Source of the DNA: Sphingomonas caeni
GTDB lineage: Bacteria > Pseudomonadota > Alphaproteobacteria > Sphingomonadales > Sphingomonadaceae
Reading direction: 5' to 3'
Length of the DNA stretch: 36,043 nucleotides
Assembly: GCF_026013415.1 (NCBI RefSeq)
Contig: NZ_JAPDOK010000014.1
Coordinates: 1-36,043 of the forward strand
The position numbers and the translations under genes were made by a program. The notes below the pieces were generated by a model. It did no database searches. It worked only from the letters and a program-made list of their open reading frames with translations, and was not told the DNA's origin. Shown here piece by piece: positions 1-7,167 of the stretch. Position 1 is the stretch's first letter; each line of letters starts with the position of its first letter.

Positions 1-183
1 GAATTCGCGGGCCGCAAGTCGGTCGCGCTCACGCCCGAAAACCTCGCAACCTACGACGTCGTCCTCATCGCCACCGATCATGACGGGATCGATTGGGGCC
101 ACCTCGTCGAGCATTCGAAGCTGGTGGTCGACACCCGCAACGTGTGCGCTAACCTGCCGTCCGACAAGGTCGTGCGCGCTTGA
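1..183 (+). CDS. UDP-glucose/UDP-N-acetyl-hexosamine dehydrogenase, C-terminal fragment (cut by window edge)
   Basis: Frame 1 is open from the first base to a TGA at 181-183 and gives about 60 residues. They contain 'YDVVLIATDHDGIDW' and end with 'LVVDTRNVCANL', the typical last segment of the UDP-binding C-terminal domain of the UDP-glucose / UDP-ManNAc 6-dehydrogenase family (WecC/TviB/Ugd type). These cytoplasmic enzymes oxidise a nucleotide sugar to a uronic acid for surface polysaccharide synthesis. Which sugar is used cannot be told from this fragment. The acyltransferase 25 bases downstream fits a polysaccharide locus extending leftwards out of the window. Confidence 0.75.
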   Translation, partial: EFAGRKSVALTPENLATYDVVLIATDHDGIDWGHLVEHSKLVVDTRNVCANLPSDKVVRA

Positions 184-208
184 CGCGCGGCCGGAACCCA
201 GGGGCCGC

Positions 209-1297
209 ATGACCTTCGAATCCCCAAGCCCGAGCCAGGGGCGGAAGCTGGCGGCGATCCAGTATCTGCGCGGAATCGCCGCGGCGATGGTGCTGGTCGC
301 GCACTGCATCCAATATAGTGTCGAGCGCGTTCCCGCCCTCGCCTGGGCTGCCAAGGCCGCCGACTATCGCATCCTCGGCGTGGCGGTGTTCTTCATCATC
401 AGCGGTTTCATCATGTATTATACCTGCCGTGACAGCTGGGCGGGCAACCCGGCCTCGGCGGGCCGTTTCCTCAAACGGCGGCTCCACCGGATCGTGCCGC
501 TCTACTGGCTGCTGACCGGCGCCACGCTGGCGCTCCTCCTCGCGGGCAAGGGCAGCGCTCCCCTGCGCGAGATCCTGCTGTCGCTCGGCTTCATCCCCTA
601 TGATTTCGACGGCCTCAAATTCCGCCCCATCCTCGGCGTCGGCTGGACGCTCGACTATGAGATGTTCTTCTACCTGCTCTTCGCCTTTGCGCTGCTCTTC
701 CCCAAGCGGCTCGGCCTGCCGCTGGTGCTCGCGCTGATCGCCGGCACCGTCGCGCTCGGTCAGACCGGGCTGCTGGGCCACGGCATTGCCGGCGCGCTCG
801 CGCAGCCGATCGTCGCGCTGTTCGGCCTGGGGATCCTGGTCGGCTGGTCGCACGAGCGGTTCGGCGGGAGATTGACGCATCGCGCGGGGATCGGCGTGCT
901 CGCGGCGCTGATGCTGGTCAGCCTTCCGATCCTGTGGGCCGCCCCGCCGGTCGCGACCCAGCTCTGGCCCAACTGGCCGCTCTGGGGCCTGTCGCTCGTG
1001 GTGGTCGCCGCCGCGGCCTTCACCACCGCACCCGATGACGAGCGGCGCTTCGCGGTCCGCGCCGGACTGCTGCTCGGAGACGCCTCCTACTTCCTCTACC
1101 TCGTCCATGTGCTGGTGATGCTGGTGATGGAAGAGATCGGCGAACGGCTCGGCCTGGTTTCGCCAATCGAAACGGTCGCGCTCGCCCTGGCGATGTTCGC
1201 CGCCAGCATCACCGCGGGCATAATCGGGCACAAGATCGTCGAGAAGCCGTTGACGCGCCTGACCGCACCCTTGTTCGGTCACCGCAAGGCTCGCTAA
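209..1297 (+). CDS. Acyltransferase family 3 membrane protein (OafA/YrhL/ExoZ-like)
   Basis: A protein of 362 aa with about ten hydrophobic segments. Near the N-terminus it has 'IQYLRGIAAAMVLVAHC', the family-3 acyltransferase signature with the conserved Arg and His, and later 'FFIISGFIMYYT' and 'GWTLDYEMFFYLLFA', also typical. Such enzymes sit in the inner membrane and usually O-acetylate or succinylate polysaccharides or lipids. The frame is open from position 80, but I choose ATG 209 because AGGGG lies five bases before it and homology begins just after. It follows the dehydrogenase by 25 bases, so the pair is probably co-transcribed. The acceptor sugar is unknown. Confidence 0.85.
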   Translation: MTFESPSPSQGRKLAAIQYLRGIAAAMVLVAHCIQYSVERVPALAWAAKAADYRILGVAVFFIISGFIMYYTCRDSWAGNPASAGRFLKRRLHRIVPLYWLLTGATLALLLAGKGSAPLREILLSLGFIPYDFDGLKFRPILGVGWTLDYEMFFYLLFAFALLFPKRLGLPLVLALIAGTVALGQTGLLGHGIAGALAQPIVALFGLGILVGWSHERFGGRLTHRAGIGVLAALMLVSLPILWAAPPVATQLWPNWPLWGLSLVVVAAAAFTTAPDDERRFAVRAGLLLGDASYFLYLVHVLVMLVMEEIGERLGLVSPIETVALALAMFAASITAGIIGHKIVEKPLTRLTAPLFGHRKAR

Positions 1298-1298
1298 C

Positions 1299-1355
1299 CG
1301 GACCCGAAGGGTCCGCAAGGCCGAACGGCCGTCCGACCCCGGACTTGATCCGGGG
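1299..1355. repeat. Cluster of short palindromes after the acyltransferase gene
   Basis: Three hairpins follow each other: CGGACCC-gaa-GGGTCCG (1299-1315), GGCC-gaac-GGCC (1319-1330) and CCCCGGA-cttga-TCCGGGG (1337-1355). None is followed by a T-run on the plus strand, so simple intrinsic termination is doubtful, although the structured RNA could end or stabilise the upstream transcript. The last hairpin shares its pattern with the palindrome at 17917-17935, which suggests a dispersed repeat family. Confidence 0.6.
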
Positions 1356-1409
1356 GAGGATAGCCAAGGCGGCGGATGCCGCCGCCGGCGCCTGAGGCAA
1401 AACAAAGAA

Positions 1410-1486
1410 TGGTGGTCCCGGAGGGACTCGAACCCCCGACGCCCACTTTAGGAAAGTGGCGCTCTATCCGGCTGAGCTACGGAACC
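1410..1486 (-). tRNA. tRNA-Arg, anticodon CCT
   Basis: The minus strand folds into a complete 77-base cloverleaf. The acceptor stem is GGTTCCG/CGGGACC, followed by TA at positions 8-9, a D arm starting GCTC, and an anticodon stem CCACT/AGTGG closing the loop TTCCTAA (anticodon CCT). The T loop is TTCGAGT, and discriminator A is followed by an encoded CCA. It reads AGG codons of arginine. It lies 39 bases downstream of the DUF1178 gene on the same strand. Confidence 0.95.
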
Positions 1487-1525
1487 ACGCGGGCACCCCA
1501 TAAGGCGCACCGCCATCGGCGGCAA

Positions 1526-2002
1526 CTAGTTGCGCGCCTCGGGCGGTACCACCGGGAAGGGCAGCGGCGAGACGGCCACGCCATCCTCGATCAGCTCGCG
1601 TGCCTCGTCGGGCGTGGCCTGGCCGTGGATCAGGGCATGTTCCTCATCGCCCTCATGCATCGCCCGCGCGCGCTTGGCGAAGCTGCCGCCGACCCATTGC
1701 GACCCTTCCAGCGCCTTGGCCTGCAGCCTGGCGAGCTCGGCCATCGCCGCCTTGACCACTTCGGGTGGAGGCTCCGGCATCGTCGAGGTCGGAACCCCGG
1801 GCTCGGCCGGAACCGTCGCGCCCGAACGCCGATTGCCCTTGGCCGCGACATTGGGCGCCATCACCGCCTTGGTCACCTCGCTGTCGCCGCACATCGGGCA
1901 GGCGATCATCCGCCCCGCGCGCTGCTCCTCATAGGCCGCGCTCGATCCGAACCAGCTCTCGAACACATGGCCCGCGCCGCATTTGAGATCGAAGACGATC
2001 AT
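1526..2002 (-). CDS. DUF1178 family protein
   Basis: A 158-aa protein beginning 'MIVFDLKCGAGHVFESWFGSS' and carrying a second cysteine pair in 'MIACPMCGDSEVTKAV'. The two CxxG/CPxC elements look like a small zinc-ribbon at the N-terminus, the hallmark of DUF1178. No biochemical role is established for the family. Its ATG overlaps the nitrilase stop by four bases (1999-2002), so translation is probably coupled, and it is the last gene of the comF-grxC-nitrilase-DUF1178 cluster. The C-terminal half is Ala/Glu-rich and probably helical. Confidence 0.88.
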   Translation of the reverse strand: MIVFDLKCGAGHVFESWFGSSAAYEEQRAGRMIACPMCGDSEVTKAVMAPNVAAKGNRRSGATVPAEPGVPTSTMPEPPPEVVKAAMAELARLQAKALEGSQWVGGSFAKRARAMHEGDEEHALIHGQATPDEARELIEDGVAVSPLPFPVVPPEARN

Positions 2003-2823
2003 AGCGCCTCGACCTCCGGGATCGCCCGGCGATGCTTGAGCACCGGCACCCGGCTCCGCGCCGCCTCGACCCGGCCCTGGTCGATCTCGGCAAAGCCCAG
2101 TCCGGCGGGCTCGCCCATGTCGAGCAGCACCTCGCCCCAGGGATCGACCACCAGGCTGTGGCCATAGGTCGCACGGCCATCCTCATGCTGCCCGGTCTGC
2201 GCCGCCGAGATCACGAACGCCGCCGCCTCGATCGCGCGCGCGCGCTGGAGGATGTGCCAATGCGCCGCGCCGGTCGGCCGCGTGAAGGCCGCGGGCATCG
2301 CCAGGATCGTCGCCCCCGCATCGCTCAGCGCGCGGAACAGGTCCGGAAAGCGCAGGTCATAGCAGATCGCCGGGCCGAGCACGCCGAGCGGGGTCTTCAC
2401 CGTCACCGCGCGCTCGCCTGCGGTATAGCTGTTCGATTCACGCCAGCTTTCGCCGGTGGGCAGGTCGACGTCGAACAAATGCATCTTGTCGTAACGCGCC
2501 CGGATCGTTCCGGTTTCGTCGATCACATAGCCCCGGTTCGCCAGCTTGCCGTCCTCGCGCAGCACCGCGAGGCTGCCGAGATGCACCCAGATGCCCTGCT
2601 TCGCCGCCTCCTCGCGCACTGCGGCGAGCACGCGGTCGTCGCCCTCATGCGCCAGCGAGGCCGCCGCCCGGCCGCGATCGCCATCGACCAGGCCGGACAT
2701 TTCGGGCGTGAACAGCATCGCCGCCCCGCCCGCCCTGGCGTCCGCGATCCCCGCGACGAGCGTGCGTGCATTGGCGGCGGGATCGATCCCGCTCGTCATC
2801 TGCAGGATCGCAGCCCTAGTCAC
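1999..2823 (-). CDS. Carbon-nitrogen hydrolase, Nit1/deaminated-glutathione amidase-like
   Basis: A 274-aa member of the nitrilase superfamily. The Glu-Lys-Cys triad is visible: E41 in 'FTPEMSGL', K113 in 'YDKMHLFDVD' and C154 in 'AICYDLRFP'. The 'HLFDVD' and 'CYDLRFP' signatures match the Nit1/NitFhit branch, which hydrolyses deaminated glutathione as metabolite repair; assignment to that substrate is inference. The start is GTG 2823, preceded by a GAG-rich Shine-Dalgarno region. It begins nine bases after the glutaredoxin stop and overlaps the DUF1178 start by four bases. The glutaredoxin neighbour fits a glutathione-related role. Confidence 0.88.
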   Translation of the reverse strand: MTRAAILQMTSGIDPAANARTLVAGIADARAGGAAMLFTPEMSGLVDGDRGRAAASLAHEGDDRVLAAVREEAAKQGIWVHLGSLAVLREDGKLANRGYVIDETGTIRARYDKMHLFDVDLPTGESWRESNSYTAGERAVTVKTPLGVLGPAICYDLRFPDLFRALSDAGATILAMPAAFTRPTGAAHWHILQRARAIEAAAFVISAAQTGQHEDGRATYGHSLVVDPWGEVLLDMGEPAGLGFAEIDQGRVEAARSRVPVLKHRRAIPEVEAL

Positions 2824-2832
2824 CTCTGCACC

Positions 2833-3090
2833 TCATGCCGCCAGCAATGCGTCGAGACCGCCGCGCCGATCGAGCGCCGCGAGATCGTCCGATCCGCCGA
2901 TATGCTTGCCGTCGATGAAGACCTGCGGGACGGTGGTGCGTCCGCCCGCCCGCTGGATCATCTCCTGCCGCCGGGGGCCGCCCAGGGTGATGTCGATCTC
3001 CTCGAACGCGGCGCCCTTCGAGCGGAGCAGCGCCTCGGCGCGGGTGCAATAGGGGCAGAACGCCTTGGTATAGACTTCGATCTTGGCCAT
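2833..3090 (-). CDS. grxC: Glutaredoxin 3
   Basis: An 85-aa protein beginning 'MAKIEVYTKAFCPYCTRAE'. The dithiol active site C12-P-Y-C15, the 'TTVPQVFIDGKHIGG' strand with its cis-proline, and the length fit class I glutaredoxin GrxC, a cytoplasmic glutathione-dependent disulfide reductase. The frame is open to 3129, but ATG 3090 is chosen because glutaredoxins begin two or three residues before the first beta strand. It sits between comF (35 bases upstream) and the nitrilase (nine bases downstream) in a minus-strand operon. Confidence 0.93.
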   Translation of the reverse strand: MAKIEVYTKAFCPYCTRAEALLRSKGAAFEEIDITLGGPRRQEMIQRAGGRTTVPQVFIDGKHIGGSDDLAALDRRGGLDALLAA

Positions 3091-3125
3091 TTCGCAATCC
3101 GAGGTGCGGTGGGCGGGGCCGCTTG

Positions 3126-3869
3126 TCAATCAGGGTATCGATCACCGGCCTCCTCGCCCAGAACGCGCGCCCAGCACAGAAGGATCACGCGATCCGCACC
3201 GCCACGCTTGAGAATCCGCGCGCAGGCCCGTGCGGTCGCGCCGCTGGTATGGACATCGTCGACCAACACGATCGTCTTCCCTGCGATCCGTTGCTTCGCC
3301 TCGGGCGCCAGCGCGAATGCCCCCGCCACCGCCTTGGCCCGGCCCCTGGGTCCCAGTCCGCGCAACACCGGCGTCGCCTTGATCCGCCGGAGCAGGAACG
3401 GATCGGCCGGCACGCCGCTCGCCTTCGACAGGGCCGCCGCGATCAGCGCCGCCTGGTTGAATCCCCGCCCCCAGATCCGCCAGCGGTGCAGCGGCACCGG
3501 CACCAGGAGCCCCGCCCCTTCGGGCATCAGCCGCGCCATCGCTTCCGCCATGGTCGCGGCATGCGCCGTTTTCCCGCTATATTTGAGCCGCAGCGCCACG
3601 TGCCGCGCCACCTCGCCATAGGCCACCGCCGCGCGCACCCCATCGTGCAGCGGCGGTTCGGCGAGGCATTCGCCGCATACCGCCCCCTCGCCGCGGTCAT
3701 AGTCGAAGGGCATCTGGCAACTGGCGCACCAGGGCGGCCCGAGGAATCTCAGCCTTCCCCAGCATGCCGCACAAAAGCGATGATCCGCCCCTACCACCTC
3801 GCCGCATCCCGGGCAGCGCGGCGGCAGCGCGAGATCGGCGAGATAGCGCAAGGGGGCGGCGGCGCGCAT
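3126..3869 (-). CDS. ComF family phosphoribosyltransferase-like protein
   Basis: A 247-aa protein with an N-terminal double zinc ribbon (cysteine pairs in 'CPGCGE', 'CAAC', 'CASC', 'CGEC', within residues 19-70) followed by a type I phosphoribosyltransferase fold with the PRPP-loop motif 'IVLVDDVHTSGAT'. This is the ComF architecture. ComF proteins support DNA uptake in competent bacteria, but in alphaproteobacteria the gene is usually housekeeping of unclear role. It is the first gene of the minus-strand cluster. Only 41 bases separate it from the divergent methyltransferase, so both promoters must lie there or overlap the genes. Confidence 0.88.
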   Translation of the reverse strand: MRAAAPLRYLADLALPPRCPGCGEVVGADHRFCAACWGRLRFLGPPWCASCQMPFDYDRGEGAVCGECLAEPPLHDGVRAAVAYGEVARHVALRLKYSGKTAHAATMAEAMARLMPEGAGLLVPVPLHRWRIWGRGFNQAALIAAALSKASGVPADPFLLRRIKATPVLRGLGPRGRAKAVAGAFALAPEAKQRIAGKTIVLVDDVHTSGATARACARILKRGGADRVILLCWARVLGEEAGDRYPD

Positions 3870-3910
3870 CCCGCCTTGTCCCCCGGCCTTAGCCGCTGCA
3901 CAAGCGCCGC

Positions 3911-4732
3911 GTGAGTCCCCCCGAGATCTTCGACCGCAACCTGCGCCGCAAACGCCGCGACCGCGCCGCCGCGCATTATCGCGACTTCGCCTTCCTGCGC
4001 GATCATATGCTCGAGGGCATCGCCGAGCGGCTCGCCGCGGTGAAGCGCGCGTTCCGCGACGTGCTCGATCTCGGCAGCTTCGACGGCAGCTTCACCTTGC
4101 CCGGCGCGGCCATCACCCGCCTCGATGCGGGCGCCGAATTCGCGCGCCTCTCGGGCGGTGTCCACGCCGACGAGGACTTGCCCCGCTTCCCCGAAGCTTC
4201 GTTCGACCTGATCGTCTCGGCAGGCGTGCTCGACCAGGTCAACGACGTCCCCGGGGCACTTGCCCTCGCCCGCCGCGCGCTGCGCCCCGACGGCCTGTTC
4301 CTCGCCGCCTTTGCGGGCGCAGGCAGCCTCGCCGCGCTCAAGGCCGCCTTTCTCGCCGCCGAGCCCGCCGCGCGCTTCCACCCCCAGATCGACGTCCGCG
4401 CCGCGGGCGACCTGCTCACCCGCGCCGGCTTCGCGCTGCCTGTGGCCGATGTCGAAACGCTCACCGTCCGTTATGCCGGCATCGCCAATCTGCTGCGCGA
4501 CCTGCGCGGCATGGCGGCGACCAGTCTGTTGCCGAACGCGCGTCCGCTCACCCGTGTCACGCTCGCCCAAGCCGCCGAACATTTCGCCGATCAGGCCGGC
4601 CCCGACGGCCGCACCGCCGAGCGTTTCGAGATCGTCTACATGACCGGCTGGGCCCCGGACGATTCCCAGCCTCGGCCCGCCCGCCGCGGCAGCGCCACCG
4701 CGTCGCTGGCGGAAGCGCTGAAGGGCAAATAG
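3911..4732 (+). CDS. SAM-dependent methyltransferase (BioC/NDUFAF5-like)
   Basis: A 273-aa protein with a class I methyltransferase core: motif I 'DVLDLGSFDGSF' near residue 55, 'SFDLIVSAGVLDQVNDVPGAL' near residue 100, and 'ALRPDGLFLAAFAGAGSL'. The N-terminal 'IFDRNLRRKRRDRAA' resembles the NDUFAF5/BioC-like group seen beside comF-grxC in alphaproteobacteria. The motif I glycine pattern is somewhat degenerate. The start is GTG 3911 with no convincing Shine-Dalgarno, so translation may be leaderless or weak. The substrate is unknown; an arginine hydroxylase/methylase role for a respiratory complex subunit is only a family analogy. Confidence 0.8.
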   Translation: MSPPEIFDRNLRRKRRDRAAAHYRDFAFLRDHMLEGIAERLAAVKRAFRDVLDLGSFDGSFTLPGAAITRLDAGAEFARLSGGVHADEDLPRFPEASFDLIVSAGVLDQVNDVPGALALARRALRPDGLFLAAFAGAGSLAALKAAFLAAEPAARFHPQIDVRAAGDLLTRAGFALPVADVETLTVRYAGIANLLRDLRGMAATSLLPNARPLTRVTLAQAAEHFADQAGPDGRTAERFEIVYMTGWAPDDSQPRPARRGSATASLAEALKGK

Positions 4733-4755
4733 CCCTCTCCCCGGAGGGGAGAGGG
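4733..4755. terminator. Bidirectional hairpin between convergent genes
   Basis: CCCTCTCCCC (4733-4742), loop GGA, and GGGGAGAGGG (4746-4755) form a perfect 10-bp stem placed exactly between the methyltransferase stop and the mutT stop. There is no T-run on the plus side. On the minus side the run is also absent, so efficient termination is inferred from position and stability only. Confidence 0.55.
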
Positions 4756-4758
4756 AGC

Positions 4759-5187
4759 TTAGACCAGCGCCTCCAGCAGCCCGATCAGCGGCTTGTCCGC
4801 CGGCGGCATCTCGAGCCCGTGCAGTTCGAGCGGCCGCACCCATTTGAGCGCGCTGGCATGGTGCGCCGCCGGCACCCCGCTCCATTTCCTGAGCGCATAG
4901 AGCAGCAGGATCAAATGCCGCTCGCCAAGCCTTTCGCTCGCGAAGGTCGCGGGCGCGAGGCACGCCGATTCGACCGCGATCCCCAGTTCCTCGGTCAACT
5001 CGCGCACCAGCGCCGCCTCGGGCGCCTCGCCGGGTTCGACCTTGCCGCCCGGAAACTCCCACAGCCCCGCCATCGGCTTGCCGGGCGGCCGCTGCTGGAC
5101 GAGCACGCGCCCGTCGCCGTCGATCAGCGCCGCTGCAACCACGAACAGTGTTTCTACGGAGGCCCTCCCGGACACATCGCTCAGCAC
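4759..5187 (-). CDS. mutT: 8-oxo-dGTP-type nucleotide pyrophosphohydrolase (Nudix, MutT)
   Basis: A 142-aa Nudix hydrolase. The Nudix box runs from about residue 47 to 70, with 'GGKVEPGE' followed by 'RELTEELGI', so GX5EX7REUXEEXGU is intact. 'VQQRPPGKPMAGLWEFPGG' is the usual MutT N-terminal half. It should remove oxidised dNTPs (8-oxo-dGTP) from the cytoplasmic pool. The listed start is GTG 5187; GTG codons further in (for example at residue 5) are possible, since the family usually begins only a few residues before 'VVAAALID'. Two bases separate its stop from the convergent hairpin region. Confidence 0.85.
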   Translation of the reverse strand: MLSDVSGRASVETLFVVAAALIDGDGRVLVQQRPPGKPMAGLWEFPGGKVEPGEAPEAALVRELTEELGIAVESACLAPATFASERLGERHLILLLYALRKWSGVPAAHHASALKWVRPLELHGLEMPPADKPLIGLLEALV

Positions 5188-5244
5188 TTCGTTAAGGACC
5201 TTTCTCTAGATTCACGCGACGGTGAAGGGGGTTTTCGCGCCGAA

Positions 5245-5427
5245 ATGCGATCCATGATGCGCCTTGTTCAATCTCTCTGCCGCGACCGCAAGGCCGCGAC
5301 GGCGGTCGAATATGGTCTCATCCTCGCCCTTGTCGTGCTCGCGATCATGACCGCGATCATCCAGCTCGGCACTACCACCACGGGCATGTGGAACAATGTC
5401 AGCACCAAGGTGCAGCAGGCGGGATAG
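5245..5427 (+). CDS. Flp/Fap family type IVb pilin (divergent copy 1)
   Basis: About 60 aa. A short basic leader with 'LCRDRKAATAVEYGLILALVVLAIMT' shows the Flp prepilin pattern: positive leader, then a hydrophobic helix with the E-Y pair just after the prepilin peptidase site. Flp pilins are processed by a TadV-type peptidase and assembled by the Tad system. The tail 'TTTTGMWNNVSTKVQQAG' differs from the two downstream copies. The first in-frame ATG after a G-rich stretch is 5245; ATG 5254 or 5257 is also possible. No tad assembly genes lie in the window. Confidence 0.85.
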   Translation: MRSMMRLVQSLCRDRKAATAVEYGLILALVVLAIMTAIIQLGTTTTGMWNNVSTKVQQAG

Positions 5428-5551
5428 TTACCAGCGCGTAACGGTGCGGTTTAGCCGTTTGTTTACTCCCCATCTCTAAGTTCGAATCTGCCGTACCGGA
5501 GTCTCCGGGCCGGCCGGGTGAATGAAGCACTATTGAACCATGGAGACCGGT

Positions 5552-5719
5552 ATGACCAAGATTCGCAACTTCCTGAAGAACTCCAAGGGCGCCACCGCGA
5601 TTGAGTATGGCCTGATCGCCGCTCTGATCGCCGTCGCCGCCATCGCCGCGATGCAGGGTCTGGGCAACCAGCTCAACAAGACCTTCGGCAACGTGACGTC
5701 GAACATGAAGGCTTCGTAA
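5552..5719 (+). CDS. Flp family type IVb pilin (copy 2)
   Basis: A 55-aa protein, 'MTKIRNFLKNSKGATAIEYG' followed by a hydrophobic helix and 'GLGNQLNKTFGNVTSNMKAS'. It is a classic Flp prepilin, with a short Lys/Arg leader, a cleavage site after the 'KG' region and E-Y at processed positions 5-6. ATG 5552 is preferred because GGAG sits six bases upstream; an in-frame ATG 5540 exists. It is followed by a strong intrinsic terminator, so it forms its own short, probably abundant transcript. It is nearly identical in the C-terminal two thirds to copy 3. Confidence 0.93.
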   Translation: MTKIRNFLKNSKGATAIEYGLIAALIAVAAIAAMQGLGNQLNKTFGNVTSNMKAS

Positions 5720-5748
5720 GCCTTCGACGACTGAAGCGAACGAAAGAG

Positions 5749-5781
5749 GGGCGGCGGAACTTCGGTTCCGCCGCCCTTTTT
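5749..5781 (+). terminator. Intrinsic terminator of the second Flp pilin gene
   Basis: A perfect 12-bp stem GGGCGGCGGAAC (5749-5760), the stable tetraloop TTCG, the matching arm (5765-5776) and five T residues (5777-5781). This is the clearest rho-independent terminator in the window and lies 29 bases after the pilin stop codon. Confidence 0.93.
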
Positions 5782-5959
5782 CATGTCCCGCGCTTGACCG
5801 GCAGGCGCCCGGGGCTCCAGCGACGCGACCTTTGTTGCGCGCATGAAACAAGATGAACGCGGCCTTCTCCTTGATCCTTGTTAATCCGTGAAGGCGGATA
5901 CGTAAAACCACCTATGCCGGGGCGGGCCTTTCGCGCGCGCCGAGCGGGAGGGACTTACG

Positions 5960-6121
5960 ATGATTCGCAAGCTTTTCCGCAGTCGCAAGGGAGCGACTGC
6001 GATCGAATATGGATTGATAGCGGCGCTCATTGCCGTGGCGGCGATCGGCGCGATGCAGGGGCTGGGCAACCAGCTCACCAAGACCTTCGGCAACGTCACC
6101 GATAATATGAAAGCCAGCTAG
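5960..6121 (+). CDS. Flp family type IVb pilin (copy 3)
   Basis: A 53-aa protein, 'MIRKLFRSRKGATAIEYGLI' followed by 'AALIAVAAIGAMQGLGNQLT' and ending 'NMKAS'. It differs from copy 2 mainly in the leader and a few positions. ATG 5960 follows a strong GGGAGGGA Shine-Dalgarno. It stands 178 bases after the copy 2 terminator, so it must have its own promoter; I could not identify one with confidence. A pilin subunit exported to the cell surface is the expected product. Confidence 0.92.
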   Translation: MIRKLFRSRKGATAIEYGLIAALIAVAAIGAMQGLGNQLTKTFGNVTDNMKAS

Positions 6122-6207
6122 GCCCCCGCCTGGCTGGCGGAGGGGGCGTCGTTGCTAGCCGCGGGGCGTCTGCGGCGGCGTCCCCTCCACCACCGCACCG
6201 GCGGACG

Positions 6208-7155
6208 CTAGATCCGCCCCATTGCGAGGAACTTGCCCCGCCGCGCCTGGCGCAGCTTCTCCGCCGACATCCCATCGAGGCTGTTCAACGACTCGGCGAT
6301 CGCATCGCCCAGCGCCTGGATCGCCATGCCGGGATCGCGGTGCGCGCCGCCCAGCGGCTCGGGCACGATCCGGTCGATCACGCCGAGTTCCTTCAGATGC
6401 TGCGCGGTGACCTTCATCGCCTCGGCGGCCTCGGCGGCCTTGTCGGCGGTGCGCCACAGGATCGAAGCGCAGCCTTCGGGCGAGATCACCGAATAGACCG
6501 CATGCTCCATCATCAGCACGACATTGCCCGCCGCCAGCGCCACCGCGCCGCCCGAACCGCCCTCGCCCAGCACCGCCGCGACCAGCGGCACGCCGAGATT
6601 AAGGCATTGCTCGGTCGAGCGCGCGATCGCCTCGGCCTGACCGCGCTCCTCGGCCTGGACGCCCGGAAAGGCACCCGAGGTGTCAACCAGCGTCACCACC
6701 GGCAGGTCGAACCGGTCGGCAAGCTGCATCAGCCGGATCGCCTTGCGATATCCTTCCGGCTTGCCCATCCCGAAATTATGCTTGAGCCGGCTCGCGGTAT
6801 CGTCGCCCTTCTCATGGCCGATCACCATCACCCGGCGCCCGCGAAACCGCCCCAGCCCGCCGATGATCGCCTGATCGTCGGCAAAGGCGCGGTCGCCGCC
6901 CAGCGGCATGAAATCTTCGATCAGCGCGGCGACATAATGCTTGAAGTGCGGCCGCTCGGGATGCCGCGCCACCTGGGTCTTCTGCCAGGGCGTCAGCTTC
7001 GAATAGGCCTCTTTGAGGAACTTGTCGGATTTCGCCTGGAGCGGGCCGATTTCCGCATCGATATCCACGTCGCTGCCATCGGCCGCCTTGCGCAGCTCGT
7101 CGATGCGGTTCTGCAGCTCGGCGAGCGGCTTCTCGAAGTCGAGGAATGTAGCCAT
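6208..7155 (-). CDS. accA: Acetyl-CoA carboxylase carboxyltransferase, alpha subunit
   Basis: A 315-aa protein of normal family length. It begins 'MATFLDFEKPLAELQNRIDELR', the typical N-terminal helix, and contains 'SKLTPWQKTQVARHPERPHF' and 'GEGGSGGAVALAAGN', the glycine-rich crotonase-type oxyanion region. Together with AccD it transfers CO2 from carboxybiotin to acetyl-CoA to give malonyl-CoA, the first committed step of fatty acid synthesis, in the cytoplasm. It lies 12 bases downstream of xerD on the same strand, an order often seen in alphaproteobacteria. Confidence 0.97.
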   Translation of the reverse strand: MATFLDFEKPLAELQNRIDELRKAADGSDVDIDAEIGPLQAKSDKFLKEAYSKLTPWQKTQVARHPERPHFKHYVAALIEDFMPLGGDRAFADDQAIIGGLGRFRGRRVMVIGHEKGDDTASRLKHNFGMGKPEGYRKAIRLMQLADRFDLPVVTLVDTSGAFPGVQAEERGQAEAIARSTEQCLNLGVPLVAAVLGEGGSGGAVALAAGNVVLMMEHAVYSVISPEGCASILWRTADKAAEAAEAMKVTAQHLKELGVIDRIVPEPLGGAHRDPGMAIQALGDAIAESLNSLDGMSAEKLRQARRGKFLAMGRI

Positions 7156-7167
7156 CAGGCGCGCCGG

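Noticed and set aside
149..1405. 418-aa minus-strand open frame across the acyltransferase gene
   Set aside because: Arg/Glu/Gln-rich shadow of a high-G+C gene, without domain logic. The plus strand carries a clear membrane acyltransferase.
5440..5462. AACGG/CCGTT hairpin after the first Flp pilin gene
   Set aside because: Only a 5-bp stem with a 10-base loop and a mixed T/G tail; too weak to call.
6121..6147. Hairpin after the third Flp pilin gene as a terminator
   Set aside because: The stem GCCCCCGCC / GGCGGAGGGGGC is imperfect and no T-run follows, so I did not list it as a terminator.
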